Program-made: the position numbers and the translations under genes | Shown: positions 23,490 through 30,850 of the stretch, one piece after another | How the letters are laid out: every line of letters begins with the position of its first letter | How positions within the stretch are numbered: the first letter of the stretch is position 1 | NCBI GenBank assembly: GCA_050248995.1 | Contig: JBFWRI010000009.1 | Location: 1 to 64,000 of the forward strand | From: JBFWRI01 sp050248995 | GTDB lineage: Bacteria; Pseudomonadota; Alphaproteobacteria; JAIXQD01 | Reading direction: 5' to 3' | DNA length: 64,000 bases | Notes under the pieces: model-generated | The model's database searches: none | Seen by the model: only the letters and a program-made list of their open reading frames with translations | What the model was told of the DNA's origin: nothing

Positions 23490-25706
23490 ATGTTCAGGAA
23501 AACCCTTTTCACGCTGCTTTTTGCAGCGTGGGCCTTGTCGGCCCACGCGCAGCAGAAGTTCATGAACAGCGAAGAAGGTTTCTTCTTCATCGCCGACCGG
23601 GTTGAATTTAACGAACAGACAAACGTGATGACGGCATCCGGTAATGTCGAGATCACCAACAGCAACCACGTCGTTAAAGCCGACAAGCTGGTTTACGACG
23701 TCAACGCCAAGCGCATCATCGCCAGCGGCAATGTGGCCGAAATCGAACCGACGGGCGACATCCTTTTCGCCGACGAAGCCGATCTGACCGATGATTTCGG
23801 CAACGGTTTTGCCCGCAACGTCAGCCTGCTGCTGGCCGACAACTCACGCATGACCGGTCGCGCCGCCCAGCGCCGCACATCAGCCGACGGCGTTGAAACG
23901 ATGGATCTGGCACAGGCCACCTATTCGCCATGCAACCTGTGTGTTGAGGACCCCGATAAGCCGCCGCTGTGGCAGGTCAGGGCTGACCGCGTCAACCACA
24001 GCATGGAAACGCATGACGTAACCTATGAAGATGCGTGGCTGGAATTCGGCGGTGTTAAAACGCTTTACATGCCGCAGTTTTCGCACCCCGACCCGACCGT
24101 CAAGCGCCGCACCGGCTTTTTAACGCCTACATTTGGTTACGGCACCACCATCGGCACATTCGTTAAAGTCCCTTATTATATGGACGTTGCGCCGAATCTT
24201 GATGTCACACTTACCCCTACATTCAGCGAGTACGACAGTGTTCAGATGCTTGGTGAGGTGCGCAAGCGCTGGCACGACAGCCGACTGGATCTTGAAGGCA
24301 GCATCGTGCAGGCCGAGCTAACGGAAGAAAACGGTGTCGTGCGGCAGGACCAGCTGCGCGGCCATGTGCGCGGTGAGTTCAAGCACGAGATCGATGAATA
24401 CTGGCGCAGCGGCGCGGATGTATACTGGGCGTCCGACAAAACCTACCTTGATCGCTACCGCTACCGCAATTCAACCGACGTACTGACCAACCGCGCTTAT
24501 CTTGAGGGTTTCAACCGCCGCGATTACGCCGCTGCGGAAATGTTCTATTTCCAGGATACGCGACCGGGCGTGCGTCTCAGCCAGCCGTATGTGCTGCCAC
24601 GCCTGCGCGCTGAGACCTATGGCAATCCATCAGGCCTTGGGCAGGGCATCGGCGGGCGCTGGAAACTGGGCGCCGAAGTGCTGCAACTGGAACGCCCGAA
24701 GGACAAACTGGATACCAAGCATGTCAGCAGTTACACGGGCTGGGAACGCACCGATATCTTTCCGGTTGGCCTAGTCAGCACTGTCAACCTTGATGCGCGC
24801 GTAGACGGTTACCTTACCAGCAACTACACCAACCCCACATCGCTGACAGTGGAAGAGGAAACCAACCGCCTGCGCGGGTTCCCCAGTGCCCAGCTGACGC
24901 TGCGTTATCCGTTGACGCGCCAGTTCGGTTCTGTACAGCAGACCATCGAACCGATCGTTGCCGCCTTTGCTGCGCCCGTGCTCAGCGATCGTGATATCCC
25001 GAACGAAGACAGCGCCGACTTCGAATTCGACCACACTAATCTTTTCCGCGCCAACCGCTTCACTGGTGTTGACCGTCTGGAAGGCGGACCGCGTGTCACC
25101 TACGGGGTTCGTACCGGTGTTTATGGTTTTGGCGGTGGCAGCGCCAGCGCGTTCTTGGGCCAGAGCCACAGGTTCAGGCGCGATACCGACTTTGCCCAGA
25201 ACAGTGGCCTGTTCAAGCAAACATCCGACTATGTGGGCCGGGTGACGCTGGATCCCGCGCCGTGGTTGTTCTTCGATTACAACTTCCGCGTCGACCAGAC
25301 GTCGCTGCAGCCGCGCAAGCATGACGCGCGTGTAGCATTGGGCAGCACGCCATTGCGTTTCGAGGCCAACTACCTGTTCCTTGATGACCGTGCCGGCACC
25401 ATCACCGGCCTTAGCAGCGAAGAACTGGCTGCCAGCATGACCTATGCCTTCACCGATTATTGGAGTGCCTTCGTGGCGCAAAAACGCATCTTCCAGCCGG
25501 ATTCACTGCCGATCGCCACCACCATTGGTGTCAATTACGCTGACGAATGCTTCAACTTCGGCTTCATGGTCACGCGCGATCACACGGTGCGTACCGGCGT
25601 CGAGAACGGAACGTCATTCTTCCTGCGCCTGATCCTTAAGAACCTCGGCGGTATCGAAACACCGGTGAACGCCGGCAACGTCTTCAATGACGATGAGCGG
25701 CGCTAA
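23490..25706 (+). CDS. lptD: LPS-assembly protein LptD
   Basis: LptD is the outer-membrane beta barrel that inserts lipopolysaccharide into the outer leaflet together with LptE. The 738-residue protein has a signal peptide ending at about residue 20 (SAHA), an OstA-like N-terminal beta-taco domain (about 30-150) with repeated ASGNVE-type strands, and a C-terminal barrel rich in alternating aromatic residues. The cysteines visible in YSPCNLCVED lie between the two parts. The CNLC pair is closer together than the widely spaced pairs of the enterobacterial protein, so the disulfide pattern may differ. It starts 50 bases after the helicase gene and is followed by a periplasmic cyclophilin. Confidence 0.9.
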   Translation: MFRKTLFTLLFAAWALSAHAQQKFMNSEEGFFFIADRVEFNEQTNVMTASGNVEITNSNHVVKADKLVYDVNAKRIIASGNVAEIEPTGDILFADEADLTDDFGNGFARNVSLLLADNSRMTGRAAQRRTSADGVETMDLAQATYSPCNLCVEDPDKPPLWQVRADRVNHSMETHDVTYEDAWLEFGGVKTLYMPQFSHPDPTVKRRTGFLTPTFGYGTTIGTFVKVPYYMDVAPNLDVTLTPTFSEYDSVQMLGEVRKRWHDSRLDLEGSIVQAELTEENGVVRQDQLRGHVRGEFKHEIDEYWRSGADVYWASDKTYLDRYRYRNSTDVLTNRAYLEGFNRRDYAAAEMFYFQDTRPGVRLSQPYVLPRLRAETYGNPSGLGQGIGGRWKLGAEVLQLERPKDKLDTKHVSSYTGWERTDIFPVGLVSTVNLDARVDGYLTSNYTNPTSLTVEEETNRLRGFPSAQLTLRYPLTRQFGSVQQTIEPIVAAFAAPVLSDRDIPNEDSADFEFDHTNLFRANRFTGVDRLEGGPRVTYGVRTGVYGFGGGSASAFLGQSHRFRRDTDFAQNSGLFKQTSDYVGRVTLDPAPWLFFDYNFRVDQTSLQPRKHDARVALGSTPLRFEANYLFLDDRAGTITGLSSEELAASMTYAFTDYWSAFVAQKRIFQPDSLPIATTIGVNYADECFNFGFMVTRDHTVRTGVENGTSFFLRLILKNLGGIETPVNAGNVFNDDERR

Positions 25707-25775
25707 GACATAAAACCCTTTTTTCGTCAAAATCGGCCCCTTGCCCGTCACTTTCATTCGGCTTAACCTCAGCCT

Positions 25776-26318
25776 ATGAAAATACTTCCCTTCTTTCTTT
25801 TCCTTTTAGCGCTCATGTGTGGAGACCGTGCGATGGCGGCTGATCTTGAAAATACCCTGTACCTTGACCTTAAAGACGGCCGCGTTGTCATCCAGTTGCG
25901 TCCTGACCTTGCACCAGCCACCGTTGCCCGTATCAAGGAACTGACGCGTAGTGGATTTTACGACGGCATCGTGTTCCACCGCGTGATCGATGGTTTCATG
26001 GCCCAGGGCGGCGACCCCACGGGCACCGGAACCGGCGGCAGCGGCCAGAAACTGAAGGCCGAATTCTCGAATGCCAAGCATGTACGCGGCACAGTATCGA
26101 TGGCGCGCGCGGCCAGCCCTGACTCGGCTGACAGCCAGTTCTTCATCTGCTTCGAGCCGGCGTCGTTCCTTGACGGGCAATACACTATTTTCGGCGAGGT
26201 CATCAGCGGTATGGAATTCGTTGATAACATCAAGAAGGGCAGCCGTGCTAACAACGGCACCGTGACCGACCCCGACAAGATTGTTGCCATGCGGGTCGCT
26301 GCCGACGTCAAGGAATAA
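25776..26318 (+). CDS. Periplasmic cyclophilin-type peptidyl-prolyl isomerase
   Basis: This 180-residue protein has a signal peptide (cleavage near residue 21, AMA) and a cyclophilin domain with the key segments FHRVIDGFMAQGGDP, the GTVSMAR strand, DSQFFIC and LDGQYTIFGEV. It should catalyse proline isomerisation during folding of exported proteins. The position right after lptD suggests a role in outer-membrane protein assembly; in many proteobacteria the isomerase surA holds this position, so a cyclophilin here is a functional analogue, by inference. Confidence 0.92.
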   Translation: MKILPFFLFLLALMCGDRAMAADLENTLYLDLKDGRVVIQLRPDLAPATVARIKELTRSGFYDGIVFHRVIDGFMAQGGDPTGTGTGGSGQKLKAEFSNAKHVRGTVSMARAASPDSADSQFFICFEPASFLDGQYTIFGEVISGMEFVDNIKKGSRANNGTVTDPDKIVAMRVAADVKE

Positions 26319-26400
26319 CCCCCTTCCTTGAAAAATCGTCAGCAAATACGCCCCTGACGGCATTCTGTTCAAATGCTTCGCTTTGCCCTATCAATAGGGC

Positions 26401-28152
26401 GTGACGACATCTTCTTCTAGGCTTTCCTTTCTACGCAGGCTGTGGCCCTTCATCACAGCCTATAAAGCGCGGCTGCTGGTTGCTCTCACCTGCCTGATCA
26501 TCGCCGCCACGCTGCTGCTGGGTCTGGGGCAAGGCCTGCGTCTTGTCATCGACCGTGGCTTTGCCGGCGCGAATACAGATTTTCTTAATCAGGCTGTTAT
26601 CGGCATCGTCGCGCTAACCACGCTTCTGGCCATCGCTTCCAGCCTGCGTTTTTACATGATCAGCTGGATGGGCGAACGCATTTCAACCGACCTGCGCGAC
26701 AAACTGTTTGCGCACCTGCTGACGCTCGACGCCTCGTTTTATGAAACAGCGCGCACGGGCGACCTTGTCGCGCGCGTTACCAACGATACCGCCGTGCTGC
26801 AGAATACCATCGGCAGCACATCGTCGATGGCGCTGCGCCATACGCTGATGCTGGCCGGCGGCATGGTTATGCTGCTATTGACCAGCGCAAAACTGACGGC
26901 CATCGTGCTGCTGGTTGTGCCTGTGGTTGTGGCGCCGCTGGCTATTTTTCGTCACCGCCTGCGCAACCTGGCACGCAGCGCGCAGGATGAACTGGCGAAT
27001 GTAGGTGCCGAAACCAGCGAAATGCTGGGCGCCCTGCGCACCGTGCAGGCCTTTGCCAACGAACCGTTGGCCAGCCGTGTTTTCAACACGCAGAACGAGG
27101 TTACTTTTACCGTCAACCGCAACCGCTTTCGCGTACGCGCCATGCTGACGGCGCTGGTCATTTTCCTGATCTATGCCGCCATCGGCGTCATCCTGTGGGT
27201 TGGCGGACACGATGTGATTGACGGGCGCATCACGGGCGGCCAGCTGTCGGCTTTCGTATTCTATGCCGTGCTGGTGGCGGCGGCCGTCGCCGCACTGGCC
27301 GAAGTGGCCGCCGATATCGAACGCGCCATCGGTGCCACGGGCCGCATTTTCGAGCTGCTGGATTTGCGCCCGCATGTACTGTCGCCTGCCAACCCGCGTG
27401 CGCTGCCACAGCCAGCGCAGGGAACCGTCACCTTCAATAACATCGGCTTTGCCTATCCCAGCGCGCCCGGCAAGCCAATCCTGCATGATGTTTCATTCAC
27501 CGTCCGTAAGGGCGAAACTGTGGCAATTGTCGGCCCTAGCGGCGCCGGCAAAACAACTCTGTTCAACCTGCTGCTGCGTTTTTATGACCCCGTATCCGGC
27601 ATCGTCACGCTGGATGACATTCCCGTGAACCAGCTGGACCTGAAAACGCTGCGCGGCGCCGTCGCGCTGGTGCCGCAGGACCCGGTGCTGTTTTCAGGCA
27701 GCATTCGTGATAATATCCGGTTCGGCAAACCGGATGCGACAGAAGAGGAAATCATCGCCGCTGCAAGGCAGGCGCAGGCGCTGGAATTCATCGAGCGACA
27801 GCCACAGGGCTTCGATACACGTGTCGGCGAGCGCGGCATCAAGCTTTCGGGCGGGCAAAAGCAGCGCGTTACCATCGCCCGCACACTGCTGAAAAATCCG
27901 CCGGTACTACTGCTTGATGAAGCAACGTCGGCGCTGGATGCCGCCAGCGAGCATCTGGTGCAGGAAGCTTTAAATCAGGCGATGCATGGGCGCACCACGC
28001 TGGTGATCGCGCACCGGCTTGCCACCGTACGCGCCGCCGACCGCATTCTGGTGTTCGATCACGGGCGACTCACCGACCAAGGCACCCACGAAGATCTGGT
28101 CACCAAGGGCGGCCTGTACGCAAATCTTGCCGCTCTGCAGTTCCAGTCTTAA
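26401..28152 (+). CDS. ABC exporter, fused permease-ATPase (MsbA-like)
   Basis: A 583-residue half-transporter. The N-terminal part has about six membrane helices (residues 20-310) and the intracellular loop GERISTDLRDKLF typical of type IV exporters; the C-terminal ATPase has Walker A GPSGAGKT, LSGGQKQR, LLLDEATSALD and the AHRL switch histidine. The start is GTG at 26401, with AGGG close upstream; the N-terminal layout supports this. It follows lptD and the cyclophilin and may flip a lipid or export an envelope component. The last four bases, TTAA, are shared with the convergent gene. Confidence 0.9.
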   Translation: MTTSSSRLSFLRRLWPFITAYKARLLVALTCLIIAATLLLGLGQGLRLVIDRGFAGANTDFLNQAVIGIVALTTLLAIASSLRFYMISWMGERISTDLRDKLFAHLLTLDASFYETARTGDLVARVTNDTAVLQNTIGSTSSMALRHTLMLAGGMVMLLLTSAKLTAIVLLVVPVVVAPLAIFRHRLRNLARSAQDELANVGAETSEMLGALRTVQAFANEPLASRVFNTQNEVTFTVNRNRFRVRAMLTALVIFLIYAAIGVILWVGGHDVIDGRITGGQLSAFVFYAVLVAAAVAALAEVAADIERAIGATGRIFELLDLRPHVLSPANPRALPQPAQGTVTFNNIGFAYPSAPGKPILHDVSFTVRKGETVAIVGPSGAGKTTLFNLLLRFYDPVSGIVTLDDIPVNQLDLKTLRGAVALVPQDPVLFSGSIRDNIRFGKPDATEEEIIAAARQAQALEFIERQPQGFDTRVGERGIKLSGGQKQRVTIARTLLKNPPVLLLDEATSALDAASEHLVQEALNQAMHGRTTLVIAHRLATVRAADRILVFDHGRLTDQGTHEDLVTKGGLYANLAALQFQS

Positions 28153-28508
28153 GCTGTTTCAAGAAACCAGAGCGCTGCAATACCGCAAACAATGCCGATG
28201 ATCTGGCGCGTATTCAAAGTATCACCGAAAGCAAAATACGCATACAGCAGGTACACCAGAACGTTCAGGGTCAGCACGGCAACAGTTCCGGCGGCAATGT
28301 TCTGCTCTAAAAAACTGAACATCACGCACACTGTGCTAAGGGAATAAAGCGACCAGGTCACGGCGAATCCCCCCACCCACTGAGTCGCAAACCAGTTGCG
28401 TATCGCAATATCGCCTGCGGTTAACAGCAGCGCACCCAGCACAGTCCACCAGACTGATGGAATGGCTCCGGCAATGACTGCATAAGATGGCATGGCGGTA
28501 AAATACAT
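28149..28508 (-). CDS. Small SMR/EamA-like membrane protein
   Basis: The 119-residue protein is almost entirely hydrophobic with four predicted membrane helices and few charged residues, the size and topology of small multidrug resistance proteins or a single EamA repeat. A charged residue within the first helices, D33 in GDIAIRN, is in the range where SMR pumps keep a functional acid, but the usual glutamate of EmrE is not seen. It could be a drug or metabolite transporter subunit. It overlaps the ABC exporter stop by 4 bases. Confidence 0.65.
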   Translation of the reverse strand: MYFTAMPSYAVIAGAIPSVWWTVLGALLLTAGDIAIRNWFATQWVGGFAVTWSLYSLSTVCVMFSFLEQNIAAGTVAVLTLNVLVYLLYAYFAFGDTLNTRQIIGIVCGIAALWFLETA

Positions 28509-28544
28509 GGGTTTTTGAGCCTTACCTAGCGCCTGATATCCCAG

Positions 28545-28553
28545 TTATCCACA
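28545..28553. promoter_or_regulatory. Perfect DnaA-box sequence TTATCCACA
   Basis: TTATCCACA matches the strong DnaA-box consensus exactly. It is isolated in the 198-base region before the OmpA-like lipoprotein gene, with no cluster of further boxes around it, so it is not an origin. It could titrate DnaA or regulate the gene downstream, or be coincidental. Confidence 0.4.
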
Positions 28554-28706
28554 GGATGGCACGGTGGCACGGCAATTTCTTGAGCTTTTTCAACAGGCTG
28601 ACCGGCCTTTTGACTGGCAAAATCACGGTTTCCGGCTTGTCGATAAACAACGAGCCGTTTAAACATAGATGCAAGCGAATCTGCACCTTTCAAGGATTAA
28701 ATACGA

Positions 28707-30062
28707 ATGGCTTCCCTTTCACACCGTCTGCGTTTTTCCGTTGCACTGGTTGCCATGCTGGTTGCCAGCGGCTGTGCGAATGCAACATCCGCCGTTGATG
28801 TTCCCGAAAAGCCCAGTCAGGTTCTGCAGCTGCCGAAAGGTTACCGCGCGGCTGATAACGATTTTGATGCCAAGACACTCAGCACGATTGAAAACAAGGC
28901 CCCCAAAACCAAGGCGACCTCATTTTCATCAAACGACCCTCTGGCACAAGTGCAGGATAATCCGACTGGCACCTTTGTCGGCCAGCGCACGCATGAACTG
29001 ATGGTTGATATCGCCCGCGCACGCGAGGTGATTGAAACGCGCGACAACACGCTGCAGGAAATACGCCGTGATGCCGCACAGGCCGCTGTCACCTATCACA
29101 GCAGCGTTGCGGCCGTTGAGGCGCGCCTGCAGGCCGGCACAACACCCGGCAACCCGATCCTGCTGAAGCAGTGGGATGAGGCACAGGCCAACCTTGATAC
29201 GATGAACAGCTCGATCAACCGCCTGAACACGCTGTCGACCGAAGTTTCGGCCGATGCGTCGATGGTTGGCTACCTGCTGGGCTCGGTGAAGGCCGCTTTC
29301 CAGCTGAACGGCGCCATTGATGAAGACCACGAAAACCTGCGCAAGCTGCAGGAAGTCGTCACCCAGCAGATCTACAGCATCGAGCAGACCAAAACTGCCA
29401 TCAGCGAAGACCTGCTGCGCCTCAACAGCTATGTTTCAACCGAACGCAACAATCTGCAGACGCTGGCCTTTGGTATCGACCGCGGCGAATATCTTGGCAA
29501 CAACCTGGCCAACCGCCCGATCGTCGCCGGCCCCTCGCCAGCCGTGTACAGCCGTCCAGCTCCCCCGCCGATGGCCGATGTGCCGTTCGATCCCTATTCA
29601 CGTACTGGCGTTGCCACCGGTACGGCCGATACCAGCTTCGGCATGCTGCCGACCGACAGCGCGGTTGCTGCGGGTGCCGACCCGACGATGCCTGTTCCGG
29701 CCCCTACGCCCTATATGGCGCCGGTCACACAAAACCTTGATGCGCTTCCCAGCGAAGCCGACAACCGCATGCTGGCCCTGATCCGCTTTAACAAGCCTGA
29801 TGTTCAGTTTGAAAAACAGCTGTATGACGCCGTATCAAACGCGCTCGACCAGATGCCGGCCGCCGTGTTCACGGTGATGGCTGTTGCCCCCGATACGGGC
29901 AATGCCGCTGATGTCGCCAACGGCACCGCCGAAGCCCAGCGCCACGCCGACGCTGTTAAGCGCAGCCTGATTTCGATGGGCCTGCCGCCCAACCGCATTG
30001 CCATGGCCGCACAAGGCAGCAAGGTTGCCGAAGTGCCTGAAGTGCACGTGATGGTTCGCTAA
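28707..30062 (+). CDS. Coiled-coil lipoprotein with degenerate OmpA-like C-terminus
   Basis: A 451-residue lipoprotein: lipobox ASGC with lipidated C23, then a long helical region (about 90-265) with heptad-like Leu/Ala/Glu patterns, a Pro-rich linker (about 270-340), and a C-terminal domain (about 350-450) that resembles the OmpA peptidoglycan-binding fold in order (DAVSNALDQ... HADAVKRSLISMGLPPNRI...AAQG) but lacks the usual strongly conserved TD...N residues. It may tether the envelope to murein. Shine-Dalgarno AAGGA precedes the ATG, and a clear terminator follows. Confidence 0.75.
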   Translation: MASLSHRLRFSVALVAMLVASGCANATSAVDVPEKPSQVLQLPKGYRAADNDFDAKTLSTIENKAPKTKATSFSSNDPLAQVQDNPTGTFVGQRTHELMVDIARAREVIETRDNTLQEIRRDAAQAAVTYHSSVAAVEARLQAGTTPGNPILLKQWDEAQANLDTMNSSINRLNTLSTEVSADASMVGYLLGSVKAAFQLNGAIDEDHENLRKLQEVVTQQIYSIEQTKTAISEDLLRLNSYVSTERNNLQTLAFGIDRGEYLGNNLANRPIVAGPSPAVYSRPAPPPMADVPFDPYSRTGVATGTADTSFGMLPTDSAVAAGADPTMPVPAPTPYMAPVTQNLDALPSEADNRMLALIRFNKPDVQFEKQLYDAVSNALDQMPAAVFTVMAVAPDTGNAADVANGTAEAQRHADAVKRSLISMGLPPNRIAMAAQGSKVAEVPEVHVMVR

Positions 30063-30090
30063 TAAAATTCGCCCGCGATTATCGCGATAA

Positions 30091-30115
30091 AAGCCCGGCC
30101 AAAGCCGGGTTTTTT
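30091..30115 (+). terminator. Rho-independent terminator
   Basis: Stem CCCGGC/GCCGGG (30094-30099 with 30104-30109), extended by A-T pairs, has a CAAA loop and is followed by a run of six T. It ends the OmpA-like lipoprotein gene. Confidence 0.88.
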
Positions 30116-30148
30116 ATTACTTTCAGTCACAGGCCCTAGAGTACAGCC

Positions 30149-30850
30149 ATGTTAAAACAGCGCGCTACTGATCAGCATCCACAACCTCTGCGCACGCCAG
30201 AGGAGAGTGCAGCGCTACTGCAAAAATTTCTTGAAGAGGCTGTTGCCGAACATTCTGATCTTGGTGCCGCTGACGAATATAGATTCATCGCCCGTCATGA
30301 TCGTGACTTCTTATATAGTGCCAATGATCCAAAAGCTAAATATCAAGGCACTCAAGTTTATATGAGCGCTGTACCCGCCATTATAAGCCCCCGCAGAACA
30401 AGCAGTGTTCTTGCCTATGTTGAATATACACCGCAGTCCCTCAGCTATGTACCCGAAAGAATGGTCCGCGCCATCCTGCGCCATGAGCTTAACCATATTC
30501 GTTGTGGGCATCCGCCGCTACCATCGCAAGCCTTCCGGCAAGCTTACCGTGATGTTCGTGCCGGCCGCATTAGTGTGGAAGCTTACGAAGAAGCCTTACA
30601 AGAACACCGCAGGATAACATGTGCTTACCTGAATAACCCAAATCCGCCGGGACATCGGGAAAAAGTAGAATTCGAAGCCGATGCCGGCATTGTTGATGAG
30701 CCCCATGAACTGGCTGATTTTTTTCTTCTTGCGCGTGATGCAGACGAACTATGCCCAGCTGTTCAGCCCCTTAACAGGCATGGCCACCCCAGTCTGACCG
30801 CACGCATTCGCCGCCTACGGGTACGGGGAAATCAGGCTAATTTTACTTGA
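30149..30850 (+). CDS. HExxH metallopeptidase-like protein (M48-like)
   Basis: The 233-residue protein has the zinc motif HELNH (residues 112-116) followed by a downstream ExxxD pattern (E174, D178 in EFEADA) and a C-terminal HPSLTARIRRL segment, all features of M48 proteins. It lacks membrane segments and a signal peptide, so it should be cytoplasmic. It shares the HPS end motif with the two M48-like genes at 11-12.4 kb, which makes it the third such protein in the window. The substrate is unknown. Its last 8 bases overlap the convergent gene. Confidence 0.72.
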   Translation: MLKQRATDQHPQPLRTPEESAALLQKFLEEAVAEHSDLGAADEYRFIARHDRDFLYSANDPKAKYQGTQVYMSAVPAIISPRRTSSVLAYVEYTPQSLSYVPERMVRAILRHELNHIRCGHPPLPSQAFRQAYRDVRAGRISVEAYEEALQEHRRITCAYLNNPNPPGHREKVEFEADAGIVDEPHELADFFLLARDADELCPAVQPLNRHGHPSLTARIRRLRVRGNQANFT

